Source: Neoscytalidium dimidiatum (lineage: Eukaryota > Ascomycota > Dothideomycetes > Botryosphaeriales > Botryosphaeriaceae). Taken from it: DNA of 64,000 nt. A model generated the notes under the pieces. That model ran no database searches, was not told where the DNA came from, and worked only from the letters and a program-made list of their open reading frames with translations. This document shows, one piece after another, positions 11,360 through 25,196 of the stretch. Both the position numbers and the translations under genes were made by a program. Position 1 is the stretch's first letter. Each line of letters opens with the position of its first letter. The stretch covers positions 3,410,001-3,474,000 of the forward strand of contig CM074700.1 in NCBI GenBank assembly GCA_037367355.1, in the 5' to 3' direction.

Positions 11360-13175
11360 CTACAACTCCTTCACCCCCTCTTCCTCACGTTCACCCTCAC
11401 CCTCACCCTTCTTCCCCCCCTCTCCACCAATCCACTCATCAACCAACAACCTCGCAACATTCTTCCCCGCCAACGCGCTCGTCTCCATCGTACTAATAAA
11501 CCCTTCAATCGCACTCGTATACCACAGCCCCTCATCCAACCTCAGCTCCTCGAACGTCACCCGCGGCAACTCCACCGGATACGAGTGCCACACCTTCCGG
11601 TAGATCCACGTGACATCCTCCTTGCCGACCGCCTCGCCGACATCGCTCTCGCCATCGTCGTTCGCGGCGTCGCCCAGCCCCAGGATCCTTGCCAGGAAGA
11701 CGCCGGTCACGGGCGCCGGCGAGAAGATCTTGTACAGGTACTCGGGGGCGCCGGTGGCCGGGTTGCGGACGCGGCGGAGCGTGCTGATGGAGAAGAAGCC
11801 GGCGTCGCCGACGTGCGGGGTGGCGCGCGGCACGTCGCCGGGCGCCAGCGTGGTGAGGATGACCTGCGGGACGCGCGCGCCGGCGGGCAGGTCGAAGCCG
11901 GAGGGCGCGAGGCGGTGCGGCGACGTGAAGAGCGTGACGTGCAGCTGCACGTACGGGACGGCGTCGGGCACGCGCTGCGGGTCGGGCGTGACGGTGATGT
12001 TGGCGAACTGGTGGGGCGCGGCGAGGATGACGGCGTCGTAGTGCTCCGGGGCGCGGAGGGCAGAGGTGTGCGCGTCCTTGGCGATGAGCGTGTAGGTCGC
12101 GTCGGATTGCTTGACCAGGGCGGAGACGCTCGTGTTGAGCCGGATGTCCGCGGTCGCGCTGCGGGCGAGGTTGGCGAAAATTTGCCAGTTGCCGCCGTCG
12201 ACGCTCATGGCGCCGTCGGTGGCCATGCAGACCATGGAGAGGAGGCCGTTGATGTGGGCTAGGTTTTGTGCGTAGTTGACGCGGGTGCTGGTGGAGGAGG
12301 GGTTAGCCTGCGTGTATAACCCCCAATGCCGTATGCTGTCTCTGGAACTCACCTCGCCTGTATCACATCATGCGCGAATGCTTCCCCTATTCCGTTCTTC
12401 CTGAGGAACTCCTGTCCCGTGGCGGCAGATGCCTGAACCAAACCCAACTCATGTGCCTTATCCGACAGCGACGCCCACGGGAAGTGCGGCTCCTCATACA
12501 TCTGCAGGAACGTGCCGACAGTCTTCTGCATCAGCCGCATCGTCCGGATCGGCGCGAGCCCGTACTTCCATATCAGCTTCGCCTTGTCGAACCAGCCCAG
12601 GTCCTCCGGGGTTGTGAGCACGAACGAGTGCCCATCCCACACTCCCATGTGGTCCCGCTCCTTGTCGTCGTCGTCGTCCTCCTCCTCGTCTACGATGGTC
12701 TCGTAGTCACCTCCGGACGAAAGGTTGAAGCGGGATACCGCGTCCATCAGGATTTGGTTCACAGAGACGAATATCGAAGCGCCCAACTCGACGGGCACGG
12801 ATGGAGCATCGTAGGCGTGGACGGTGGTCGAGCGGCCGCCGATGTAGGATTCCCGCTCGAAGACGGTGATGTTGGTGGGGATGCCCGCCGCAGAGGCGTA
12901 TTCAGAGAGGAAGAATGCGGCGGAAGAGCCACCGGCGCCGGCGCCTGGTAATGGTGGTCAGCCTCCATTGATAGTGGTGCAGGAGCGTAGCCAGGAGAGC
13001 GCCAGGTGGTGAGAGGGCATAGCTAGGCAGCCGGGAGCTCGTACATACCTATGATAGCAACCTTATTTGCGGGCACATCTGCAGTAGCGGGACGCTCATG
13101 ATGACTATCCGCATCATGGCAGCTGGCCTGATGGATTGGCAAGCATGCGACCGCCAATGCGAGGTTCCGCAACAT
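11360..13175 (-). CDS. Prenylcysteine oxidase (prenylcysteine lyase family)
   Basis: FAD-dependent thioether oxidase that breaks down prenylcysteine left from degraded prenylated proteins, in lysosome/vacuole or secretory compartments. Exons 13175-13049, 12944-12353 and 12287-11360 give 548 residues; introns are 104 and 65 nt. Residues 1-19 are a signal peptide (MLRNLALAVACLPIHQASC). Splicing of exons 1 and 2 creates the FAD loop VAIIGAGAGGSSAAFFLSE, followed by NITVFERESYIGGRS. The exon 2/3 join gives QASTRVNYAQNLAHINGL, the hallmark of the family. Mid-protein SVDGGNWQIFANLA and the C-terminal WYTSAIEGFISTMETSALAG also fit. An acidic EEEDDDDDKE loop sits near residue 115. I chose the second Met (13175) because the signal peptide begins there. 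Confidence 0.92.
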
Positions 13176-13594
13176 GTTGTTGTGCTTGAAGCTAGCTTCC
13201 GGGGTTGACGCGGAGCTCAAGGGAAGCTGACGTGCTTGGGGTTTTACAAATGTAACACCGAAGGATTAAGCTGGGAACCCTCGGACTTTCTTATCCAGCA
13301 TTCCACAGCAGATAGGAGTAAGACGGCAAGTCAAACTCTGAAAATCAGGTGAGAATCACTGATAGACCGCTTTGGGAGGAAGCGGAGATGGTGGATGCCA
13401 GCTCGCAAGGGTCCACGTCCTGGCTCGTGCCGTGCGGGCGTGCCTGGACCTGGCAAGAAATGTCCCGTGCACTCCTGTATTTGCTGGGGATAGGTATATC
13501 ATGCTCTCCGTAGCTACAGTAAAACGCCCGATTCCACCAAGCCGCTATGTGCGCGAAACATAAACATTCGTAGGAAATCTTCCGCCGTCTTTTC
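13176..13594. other. Intergenic between prenylcysteine oxidase and VPS4 genes
   Basis: About 420 bp holding the promoter of the prenylcysteine oxidase gene and the 3' end of VPS4, both on the minus strand. Nothing else recognised. Confidence 0.5.
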
Positions 13595-15513
<1,919 letters not shown>

Positions 15514-16103
15514 ATGTCGGAGCAGCAGAAGAAGCTGCAGGATCTCTCTGACGAGTTCCAGAAGCTGCAGACCGGTGCGCAACCCTGGGCGGCATTCCCG
15601 CATCACCTTCGCTAATATTTCAATAGAGCTGCAGACGGTAGTTGAAGCCCGCCAAAAGCTTGAGTCGCAGCAGCAGGAGAACAAAGGCGTCCAGCAGGTC
15701 CGCTCCCCTCGATTATCCACCTCGATTACCTGCTCATGCGCTCTCTCAGGAATTCGAGAAAGTTGCAGATGATGCCAATGTCTACAAGCTGGTTGGCCCC
15801 GTGTTGTTGAAGCAGGACAAGTCGGAGGCCGTAATGGCCGTCAGTGGCCGCTTGGAGTTTATTGAGAAGGAAATGTGAGAACATACGAACATGCATTTGC
15901 GCAAGGGATGCAGTCACTAAGATGTCTTACAGCAAGCGGATTGAGGGTCAAATCAGTGATATTCAGGAGCGCAGCGAGAAGAAGAAGATCGAGGTAGGTT
16001 CACTTTCGTGTTGCACATATAGACGAGCTTTTTTGACATCCAGCAGATCATAACTCTGCAGACAGAATTGCAGCAGCTACAACAGCCTCAAGCCGCCGCT
16101 TGA
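15514..16103 (+). CDS. Prefoldin subunit 6 (YKE2)
   Basis: Beta-type subunit of the hexameric prefoldin chaperone that hands nascent actin and tubulin to the chaperonin. Five small exons (15514-15574, 15627-15697, 15750-15874, 15933-15993, 16047-16103) join in phase to about 124 residues. The first helix is MSEQQKKLQDLSDEFQKLQ, the beta hairpins hold VYKLVGPVLLKQDKSEAVM and RLEFIEKEIKRIEGQI, and the second helix ends TELQQLQQPQAAA, all as in the family. Intron 2 has an unusual GTCCGC donor. The last acceptor is a CAGCAG pair, so one extra Gln may be included. Intron density is high for a gene this short. Confidence 0.92.
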
Positions 16104-17018
16104 GATTGACTCTCGCCAGCTAGCCAGCCCGTACCTTGTCACCCTAAGGTACGTTCGCAGAGGCGGTATCTACAAGAAACGATCCAACCCCCGGCATGTA
16201 TGTGAGGGCAGATATGTACACGCGTAGATGTGCGCAGAAACAAGAAGAGCAGCACGACCCTAATTCCAGTGAAGGACGAAGAGTCAGGCGAGGGAATAAC
16301 AGCGGGTTCCAGCAGAACGTGGCCAGAGTGACCTCCGGCCGAAAAATGAGGATGTATTCAAGGCAAACTGGCATTGGCGTGGAAATGTGCGCCATTTATT
16401 CTTCCATCAGCCTTGAACAAAAAAAAAAAATTCAAAGCGTCTTTCCCGCATAACTTTTGAGCGCCTCCCAGGATAACTCTGCTTCAGTTCTTCGCACCTA
16501 GATGCTTCCACCCTACTCCTCTCAAGCCTTGCATTAGTATGCAGCTGATCGTGCCTTCCTGGCCCAGACATTACTGATGCTGCAAGCCAATTCTATTCGC
16601 CTGCCTCGCCAAGATAGACTGACCAACTGGTGCCTTCCGCAAGATGAGAAATGGCAAGGTGAACAATCACTCTATCCCTGTTCCTCTCAACACTCTTCTT
16701 CCACATCATCACACCACTGACTGGGCACATCCCGTCAAGACATTATCAGCAGCACATTATAATTCCATTCTTTGAGGAATCACATTTGTCACCAATCGAC
16801 ACGAGGCATCGGCTCGCACTCCACTCATTTCGGCTAGGACAGCTTGCAATTGCTGTAGACGAATGCGAGCATAGCCTATTTCCGAAGCCAACGATTCCAC
16901 GACACTTACTACGCTATATAATTCCGACGACTTCACCGGTTGAGACTCTGAAACAAATACTAAGACTGTTTTCCAAAGGCCGCAGCAACGGTTACAGACA
17001 CGAAAAGTGGAGGGCAAA
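16104..17018. other. Intergenic, no gene recognised
   Basis: About 0.9 kb between prefoldin 6 and the sulfotransferase-like gene. Contains a 12-base A run at 16419-16430. No convincing reading frame. Confidence 0.5.
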
Positions 17019-18191
17019 ATGAGACCCTCCTTGCCTGTCCCGATTAGGCCTTCGCGAACCCAATCGGACCCTTTACAAAGCTTGAGAGGCGCGCTCGCCC
17101 AGGCAGCGAACTATGGTACTTGCCATCAGATAAATGCCAACCGTCGTCAATCATCTTTTGGGTACAGGGGTTGCGGACAAGATCGTGTGGATAACGGAGA
17201 AGGGCCGTCGTCAGATGACAGAGGCCAGAGAAGAGCCTCGGACTCGACCTTTCGAGGCTGTATACAGGACGAAAACGGGGAGGGACCCTCTTCGCCCCGT
17301 CGCGCAACTAGGGAATCCCAAGGAGATAGTATCCTGTCAAAGCCTGTCATCAAGCACGCACCTGGCCCCAGATATTTTGTCTTTGGCTTGCCACGGACCG
17401 GAACTGGCTCTGTCTGCTCGGTGTTGGCCAGCCTTGGACACTGGCGAGTGTACGATTCCAACGACTCCTTTAAAGATAATCCGAAGTTTTGGGATGAAGC
17501 TTTTTCCATGAAATGCCGAGATCCTACGCGGCGGTTCGGCAGAGCGTTTTGGGATCGCCTACTCTGGAAAGCCCACGTGGTTACGGGATTCCCAGCCCTT
17601 TGCTTTGCGGAGGATCTGATTGATGCGTATCCCGATGCCAAGGTGATTGTGACTATCAGGGACAATCCGGAAACATGGGCCGACTCTTTCATGGAGACAC
17701 ACCATAAGGATTTCGCACCGTACGGTCCTTTGTATAAGGGTCGATTCTTTCGCAGGCGCATCCATTATTCCGAAATGCTTAGTTGGGGCGAGCGTCCGAA
17801 GATGAAGAAGGGCTGGTCGGAGCGCTACGCACTCTGCCAAAATATTGCCTGGTTTTCTCATCTTGCATTCGCAAAGCGCTATGAGCTAATGTATACCTAC
17901 TTTGTCTGGAACTCTGAAATGCGGCTTCTCATGACTCAACGCGGTCGCCGAAATGACCTCTTGGAACTGACCGTCGACTGGGGATCCCCATGGCGCACTT
18001 TACAGGAATTCACTGGTAATGAGGTCTCGCATTCCCCACCGCTCCCGAGAGAGTGGGAAAGGAAGGATTTTGAGTACCAGGAGAGGCCAATGAGGGAGGA
18101 AAAACAAGATACCTGGCGCACGAGGTTGAGAGATCATTTCAGGGACATGAAGTTCACAGTGGAGACACGACACTTCTTCCGCTCAATGTAA
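17019..18191 (+). CDS. Sulfotransferase-family protein (fungal Sulfotransfer_4 type)
   Basis: Single exon, 390 residues from the ATG at 17019. Residues about 1-105 are low-complexity, Arg/Ser/Gly-rich and probably disordered. The catalytic domain begins RYFVFGLPRTGTGSVCSVLA, whose GLPRTGT is the 5'-phosphosulfate loop used to bind PAPS. Next come HWRVYDSND, ALCFAEDLIDAYPDAKVIVT and IRDNPETWADSF, which match the core strand and 3'-phosphate region. The last 60 residues are charged. Fungal members are often annotated as uncharacterised; the natural acceptor is unknown. I take the sulfotransferase fold as likely and the substrate as unresolved. Confidence 0.8.
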   Translation: MRPSLPVPIRPSRTQSDPLQSLRGALAQAANYGTCHQINANRRQSSFGYRGCGQDRVDNGEGPSSDDRGQRRASDSTFRGCIQDENGEGPSSPRRATRESQGDSILSKPVIKHAPGPRYFVFGLPRTGTGSVCSVLASLGHWRVYDSNDSFKDNPKFWDEAFSMKCRDPTRRFGRAFWDRLLWKAHVVTGFPALCFAEDLIDAYPDAKVIVTIRDNPETWADSFMETHHKDFAPYGPLYKGRFFRRRIHYSEMLSWGERPKMKKGWSERYALCQNIAWFSHLAFAKRYELMYTYFVWNSEMRLLMTQRGRRNDLLELTVDWGSPWRTLQEFTGNEVSHSPPLPREWERKDFEYQERPMREEKQDTWRTRLRDHFRDMKFTVETRHFFRSM

Positions 18192-19377
18192 CGGGTGTAA
18201 AGGTATCAGTAGTATCGCGTAGCAACAATGAGCTCTGTCGTATGCAATCATTACAGTTTTGCATTTACTCCCTCGAATCCTGCAATGGCCATAATGGAGT
18301 TTGCATGAGGAGTTGGAGCACTCGTTCGGACGGAGATGTTGTGAGTGTAGCAGGTTATTCACGCCCTGGCGGCCTACCCATCTGCTCATGTACCATAATG
18401 ACGGGGAGAGGGAGCCACTGCGAGCAATCATCATACCTTGAGAGCCTTTCTACCGGTCGACAGCCAAAATTTCTACTATCTACTGCGGCTTGTGGCTTAC
18501 GTCTCCTCAAATTGATAATTGGCGAGAATTTATAGTACCTTGGCGTAATAGTGCGGCAAGTCTTCGTGGCCAAGCGCTTCGATGAAGCCGTTAAGAAAGA
18601 CTACGGAAGAAATGGGCCGACTTCCAGGCAGGATTTCAGCCAAGGATCTTGGTTGTGGGATGATTTACTGCAAGTTTACGGTATTTTTTATGTAATAGTA
18701 GCTGCTCAAAGTCTGTTTGAGAGGGAGCTCTCACTTCTGTGCTCACAGACCCATCGTACGCAATGCTTCCAGGCATCTTTACACGAACCATGCAGCACTC
18801 AATCATCCGGTGAAGGACAAATTCGTAATGCCCAGCAAAAAATACCAGGCATCTTTGACTTTCTCAATTCCTTTACGTAACATGGTGCAAGCTTCCCAAA
18901 GAGGTAATCATTAAGGCTTGGCCAGAGAGCTGGGTTGAGTATAAATGTGCTGGCTCATGATAAGTTTGAGGCGAGCGAAGGTACTGCACGTTACACGGCC
19001 AACAACGACGGCCGACAGAAAAGAATATTGTCAGACTCGATCAAGGGCATGCCAGCAGCGTCGCTCAGCCCTACGGCGGCGGTGGCTGGAAGCTCAGGCC
19101 ACATTCTGGGGTCAACCGGCTTGGCCGATGAAACTTGGTTGCAACAAGCACATCAGCTCAACCTCCCACACGACCAGAGTTTCCCTACGCCTTGCCCTCC
19201 ACGCTCGTTCCTGGACCGCCACCCCGCGAACAATACGAGATACCCACCCGCCACCGATTGGTCAATCTTTGCCGCAAACACCACTACCAACGACCGGGCC
19301 AGCATTCTCCGCACACGGCGACGCAGCACCAGTAGCATCAGCAGCAGCAGCAGCAGCAGCAGCATCAGCATCGACAC
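18192..19377. other. Intergenic with CAG/CAT-rich tract before the TLDc gene
   Basis: About 1.2 kb. The last 60 bases before the TLDc start codon carry an imperfect CAG/CAT repeat (about 19322-19372), probably in the 5' untranslated region. The open frame 18551-18880 is not recognisable. Confidence 0.45.
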
Positions 19378-20535
19378 ATGTCGGCCCACGCCCCAGTTTC
19401 GTCGTCGGATGCCGGCGCGACGGAGCCACAGCGCCCCTCCTCGCAGACCCGCTCTTCCTCCTCCACGAACACCAACCGCTACTCCACCTCGTCCTTCTTC
19501 ACCTACCCCGTCTCGCGCACCGTTTCCGGGCTCCTGCGCCGCATGTCCACAGAGCCGTCGAGCATCCTAAAGTCGCAGATGCCGGCCGGCCTTCAGCCCA
19601 ACACCAGCGGCGTTCCGGGCGTCTACACCCCGCCGCGCCGCCACGCCTCGCCCTTCCAGCCCCCGCCACTGACACCACTATGCCTGGAGGGCTGGAAGGA
19701 GGGTACACGCGAACGCTCGAAGCTGCTATCGCGCCAGCTAGCCGAGGAGATAAGACTGCTGATTCCGCCTCGCTTACAGCTGGTGGAGACGTGGAAGTTG
19801 GCGTACAGTCTGGAGCAGGATGGCGTCAGCTTGGCGACGCTGTATCAGAATTGCGAATCGCTGAGGGGGAAGCGCGGAGGCTATGTTCTCGTCGTCAGGG
19901 ACGGAGGTGGCGGGGTAAGTTTTCTCCCACAGTCGCAACGCCGGACGCCGGCGACTTCGCCTGTAACTCGATCGGCGCGGTGTTCTACAGGTATACTGAC
20001 GTGTGCTAGATCTTCGGCGCATACTTGTCGGATCCTCCACACCCGAACCCACATTTCTACGGCACTGGCGAGTGCTTCCTCTGGCGCGCACATGTCCTTC
20101 CTGGGCTGCCGCCCCTCTCTTCCCTCCCGCCGCCTCCCTCCGCGGATACGACAAATGCTCAGCGCATGACGACAATAGTGCAACCTAAGCACCACCTGAG
20201 CCCACCCAGCTCAAACGCACCAAGCAATGGAGGGAGTGGAGCCAGCACGCCGGAGCGGATCAGATTCAAAGCCTTCCCATACAGCGGAGTGAACGACTAC
20301 ATGATATTTTGCGAACAAGGCTTTTTGAGTGTTGGAGGAGGGTGAGTTACCATCGACGCGAGTGCAAGACCGACCGGTTGACATGTTCTATAGTGATGGC
20401 CACTACGGCCTATGGCTCGATGACAACCTCGAGAACGGCATCTCCAGCGGATGTCCTACATTCGGTAATGAACCTCTCAGCGACGAGGGCGAAAAGTTCG
20501 ATGTCCTTGGTGTCGAACTGTGGTTTATTGGATGA
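19378..20535 (+). CDS. oxr1: TLDc-domain protein, OXR1-like (oxidation resistance)
   Basis: Exons 19378-19914, 20010-20341 and 20394-20535 give 336 residues. Residues 1-110 are Ser/Pro-rich and probably disordered. The TLDc domain follows: [39 protein letters not shown], then after intron 1 [26 protein letters not shown], and after intron 2 [20 protein letters not shown] with the closing [12 protein letters not shown]. The GECFLWR and LGVELW motifs are strong marks of the family. TLDc proteins protect against oxidative stress and in several eukaryotes act on the vacuolar V-ATPase. A linker of about 50 residues rich in Pro/Ser interrupts the domain, common in fungi. Confidence 0.92.
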
Positions 20536-21821
20536 AGCCAGATCAACACCGGCAAATAACTCAGACAAAACTCATACTGAAACTTATTATAACTAGCGAA
20601 AGACGGGGGATAATGTTTTTTTTTTTTTTTTTTTTAGTTGCATTGCTTAGGGGAATTTGCATCTTCGGCGCCAGGACGATTTGAAATAGGGCACTCAAAT
20701 CAAGGATCCAAGGAGTTGAGGACGGGACACATCTGAATACTTCAGATGACATAGGATACCATCGCGGTCACTGTTTTGTTGCTTTCGGCTTTCTGTATAG
20801 AGTTCACATCTTGTTTATTGGACGATCCAATCTCAGCAAGTTTCTCTTCTGCAAACCCAGATACAACTTACTGACACTGTCCATATCCAGCTCTTAAGTC
20901 TGCTAGCAGTTAGGAATGTTGACTATCAGGCCGATCTCCCCAGATTAATTGCTAGTGGCTTATCTGGACTCACCTTCCTCAGGCCATGGGTGAACGGAGA
21001 TGCCTGACTCGAGGCCCAGCCTGCTCGATATTAACCTTGCCCGTTAATTGGCAAAATTGGTGTGGTATGACAACATCTGAAAGCACCAACCATAGCCCCG
21101 CAAACGCCTCCAATGCTCTCGCAACAAGCTTTCACCAATACTGCACGTATTCAAGGCAATGTTAGCACAAATAGATAGGCGTCTGCTCTGCAGAAATCGC
21201 AAAGTTGTTTACATCAACAGCAAATTGCCTGGCCAACACCGCGGCAAAGGGACCACAACCTGGCAACGCCCGCTCCGTTGGGAAGTCGTGCCTGAATCAG
21301 GAAAGTCACGTGACTTAAAGACCTTGATATGATGTCAGGACAGCTAAGATTGCGTTATCCCGCACTCGCAGCCGTCAACCGTGATCCGGACGCGTCTCCC
21401 CCGCCCAAGCTCTGGCCGCCTGTGCCCCTCACCACCAGGCGGGGCAATCGAAGTTAAGCAAATGAGCACGACATGGGTGAGAGGGGGCTTGCGATGCGAA
21501 CGCCCTTTTTCCTGCGTCGCAGATCAGTCGGATGATAGCACCCCGCCTGCTCGGAACGCGATGCTTGGGTGGAATCGCGACATTGCGCGCTGCTCCGCTG
21601 TGGGCGAGCTTCTGGACCCGCAGGGCCCAGTAGTTATAGCTGGCGCACCTGCATGTCCAGCTGGCAGGCGGTTGTCATCTGGTCTTTATTTTCCGTTCCG
21701 TGTCTACTCCTACGCGACTTCATACCAATTGGCACTCAATTGACTGTCAATTGAGCTTCCGTCTCGTCACAATTCGCTTTCACACCGTTCTTCCCTACGA
21801 GTTCCTCTCGATACCCCCGCA
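20536..21821. other. Intergenic, no gene recognised; poly-T tract at 20616-20635
   Basis: About 1.3 kb downstream of the TLDc gene, with a 20-base T run at 20616-20635. No reading frame with family similarity was found. The end near 21.8 kb must hold the promoter of the DszC-like gene. Confidence 0.45.
20616..20635. repeat. Poly-T tract (20 bases)
   Basis: Longest homopolymer in the window, 80 bases after the TLDc gene stop. It may be a promoter-type poly(dA:dT) element or simple slippage. Confidence 0.8.
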
Positions 21822-23308
21822 ATGGCTTCCAACGGTGCTGCCAACGGCAGCTTCCCGGCCACCGACCCCGCCGTGTACGAGGAGTATCGCTTCAAGTGGT
21901 CGAAGCTGCCCTCCACTGCTGACGAGTGGATCGCCCGCGCCGCCGAGGTGAAGGAGGTGCTCGCCCGGGATGTCGTCAAGCGCGATCGCGAGAACAAGAC
22001 GCCTCTCGCTGAAGTCGCTCTGCTCAAGCATTCTGGCCTGCTGAAGATCCTCGGTCCAGAGCGGTATGGTGGCGGTGGCCAGCCGTGGGCGATTGGATAC
22101 CGCGTCATTAGGGAGGTTGCTAAGGGTGACGGGTGAGTTTCTCAAAGTCCTCATCGTTTTTTGCTTGGGCAATGGGATTGTGGTGGTGGAGAGATGTACA
22201 CGTCGGCGCAGAACCCACGTCACTGACGCACATGGCCATAGCTCCCTCGGCATGCTCCTGGGCTACCACCTCCTCTGGTCGACGACGGCCAACGTTGTCG
22301 GCACGGCTGAGCAGGCCGAGGCGCTGCAGGAATACATCGTCAGCAACAACCTGTTTCTCGGCGGCGCCGTCAACCCCCGCGATAACGACCTGAAGATCAC
22401 GCCCGAGGGCGACAACATCATCTTCAACGGCTTCAAGAACTTCAACACCGGCGGCGTCGTCTCCGACCTGACCGTGCTCGAGGGTGTTCTCGATGGGACC
22501 GCCGACCATATTTTTACCGTCGTGCGCACTCAGCAGCCCGGCATCCAGTTCGCCCACAACTGGGATAACGTCGGCCTGCGCCTGACCGAGTCCGGCAGCG
22601 TCAAGATCGACAATGTCGTTGTACCCTGGTCGGACGCGCTGGGCTGGGATGCCGTGACGAAGAGGCCGAACCCGAGTGTGTTGGGCGTGCCGTTCGCCTC
22701 CCTGCTGCTGCCAACGTATGTACCCTTATCCCTCCTCATATTCACCCCCCCATATGACCAACCAGACTAACAACGATCCAAAAAGCATCCAACTCGTCTT
22801 CTCCAACTTCTACCTTGGCATCGCCCAGGGCGCGGTTGACTACGCGGCCGCCTACACGCGCAAGAACACACGCGCGTGGCCGTACGGCGGCGACAACAAG
22901 GACACGCCGCTCGAGGAGTTCTACATCCTCGAGCGCTACGGCAACTTCCACGCGCACCTGGCGGCCGCTGACGCGCTGGCCGACCGCGCCGGCGCGGCCG
23001 CCTCCAAGCTCTACGCCACCTACAACTACGCCAAGGGCAACCGCGGCGAGCTGACCCCGCGCCAGAGAGGCGAGTTCGCGGAGCTGGTCGCCAGCGTGAA
23101 GGTCGTAACGACCGATACCGGGCTGAGGGTGACGAGCGGCGTTTTCGAGGTCACGGGCAGTAAGGCGACCAGCGCGAAGGTGGGGCTGGACCGGTTTTGG
23201 AGAGATATTAGGACTCATACGCTGCATGATCCGGTGGCGTATAAGAATAGGGAGCTGGGGAGGTGGGTGCTGTTGGATGAGATTCCGGAGGTTACGTGGT
23301 ACACTTGA
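21822..23308 (+). CDS. DszC/SfnB-like flavin oxidoreductase of the acyl-CoA dehydrogenase fold
   Basis: Exons 21822-22132, 22242-22715 and 22786-23308 give 435 residues. The order of elements is that of acyl-CoA dehydrogenases: an N-terminal helical domain (EWIARAAEVKEVLARDVVKR, LKILGPERYGGGG), the middle beta domain (LFLGGAVNPRDNDLKIT, IIFNGFKNFNTGGVVSDLTV), and a C-terminal helical domain (FYLGIAQGAVDYAAAYTRKN, DPVAYKNRELGRWVL). The missing catalytic Glu region and the FNTGG/YTRKNTRAWP patterns point to the FMN-dependent desulfurising/sulfur-acquisition subgroup rather than a beta-oxidation enzyme. Likely role: reduced-flavin monooxygenation of a small sulfur or aromatic compound; the substrate is unknown. 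Introns are 109 and 70 nt. Confidence 0.83.
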
Positions 23309-24115
23309 ATTTGGGGAAGAATACTGTTCTGGGCGGATATTTTGGAAGAAGACTATTGCAATATATGTTTTTGTTATGAGGGCTCCGGCCGGTTGTAGAG
23401 ATTTTAACGAATTGGACGTAACCAATGTGAGTGTGTTTTCTTCAGTCAACCTGCCATTAGCTAAGTGTTTAAAATTCCAGCCTCGATTCAATGCAGACAT
23501 ATTCCATCGGAGACGGATTGTAGTTTCCGGGCCTTCTCTACAATTGCGCCGTACGACAGCCCGACAGATAAGGTCTACGACAACACCAAGAAAGTTTGTC
23601 CTGACATCTCCCACATGACACGCCGTATGCGGAACGCCCCTTTTAGCGACTGCACGCCTCGATCTACCCCTCGCTTCAATGCCATGTGGCTCGCTCGCCA
23701 CATTTCGCGTCCGGATAAAAAGGGCCCACAATCCTCGAGGCGATCACTGTCGAACCCGACGGTTCGGGACGTCTGACTCCCATCCACCAACAGTGGAGCA
23801 TATGCCCGGCCGGTGAGGCACAGCACTACGGCACTTGACCCAGACTTGTCCAACCACTGTGCCACACTTCGGCTACGAGCCCATGAATCAGCCCATACGG
23901 AATCCCCGCGGCGCCTATGCAAGAAAAAGGAAGCTATCACCACGGCCAGGTCCACCCACCATGGCGAGAGCACCTTCCTACTTGACAACACAACCGCGCC
24001 CCTCATATTCAAATGCTGCGCCTCTGGAAGTCAACCACCGCCGCACCAACCTTTCCCATCCACTTTCGTTGAGGATCGTACCCCGCGTGCGATCGCGACA
24101 CCGTACAATACGACA
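23309..24115. other. Intergenic, no gene recognised
   Basis: About 0.8 kb between two plus-strand genes; presumably the 3' region of the DszC-like gene and the promoter of the methyltransferase gene. No supported reading frame. Confidence 0.5.
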
Positions 24116-25196
24116 ATGGCAAGCAACAACAACCTCGCCGTCGATCCGGCCGCCGGGAACGACAGCGGTATCGAGGAAACTGACGACCTAGCAACCGAGA
24201 CGACCAGTGTCCACTCATCCATCTACCGCTACCGCTACGAGAACGGCCGCCGCTATCACGCCTACAAGGACGGCGAGTACTGGGGACCCAATGACGAGAA
24301 GGCCCAGGACCACCTAGACATCGCGCACAACCTGTGGCTCAAGACGATGGACGGCAAGCTGTACCTAGCGCCGCTGCCCGAAAAAGTCGGCAATGTGCTA
24401 GACGTGGGCTGCGGGACGGGCATATGGGCGATGTAAGCGCAACACACTCCATCCACGTGCATCATCGGTGCCGGTGATCTTTCAGTTCCCGAATCCAGAT
24501 CCTGACAATTCCTTCCCCCTCATCAGTGACTTCGCCGACGCCCACCCGGAAGCCGACGTCGTGGGGACGGACCTCTCGCCCACGCAGCCGTCCTTCGTGC
24601 CGCCCAACTGCCGCTTCGAGATCGACGACGCCAACGAGGCGGCCTGGACCTGGCCCGACGCGACCTTTGACTTCGTCCACGTGCGCTCGCTGTTCGGCTG
24701 CATCTCCGACTGGCCGGCCTTCTACCGCGAGGCCCGCCGCGTGCTGAGGCCGGGCGGCTTCATCGAGCACGTCGAGATGGGCCGCCGCTTCGCGTCGCCC
24801 GACGGCAGCCTCCCCGCGGACTCGGCGCTCGCGGAGCTGGACGCGCTGGGCGAGGAGGCGTGCCGCCGCATCGGCAAGCCCGGCGACGTCGTCTACCGCA
24901 TGAAGGGCTGGCTGGAGGAGGGCGGCTGGGAGGGCGTCGCGCAGACGGAGTTCATGTGGCCGACGGGCCCGTGGCCGCGGGACCGCCGGCTGAAGGAGCT
25001 GGGCCAGTGGAGCAGGCTGCATTTGCTGGAGGGCGTGGAGAATTGGAGCTTGGCCATGCTGACGCGCGTGATGGGGTATACGTACGATGAGGCGCAGGTG
25101 TGGATCGCGAAGATCAAGAGGGATGTGAAGGATCCGAGGATCCATGCGTATCATGATATGTATGTTTGTTATGCGCGGAAGCCGGTGGAGGCGTGA
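24116..25196 (+). CDS. LaeA-like class I SAM-dependent methyltransferase
   Basis: Exons 24116-24432 and 24527-25196 give 328 residues; the 94-nt intron lies just after motif I. The start is the family pattern: an acidic lead (SGIEETDDLATETTSVHSSI), then YRYENGRRYHAYKDGEYWGP NDE and LDIAHNLW. Motif I is [20 protein letters not shown], followed by VVGTDLSPTQPSFVPPNC and DFVHVRSLFGCISDW. These mark the large fungal LaeA/TAM-like group. The substrate cannot be told from sequence; members range from secondary-metabolism regulators to small-molecule enzymes. No nuclear signal is obvious. Confidence 0.88.

Noticed and set aside
18270..18300. CTCGAATCC text considered as a tRNA T-loop
   Set aside because: No matching acceptor, D or anticodon stems around it.
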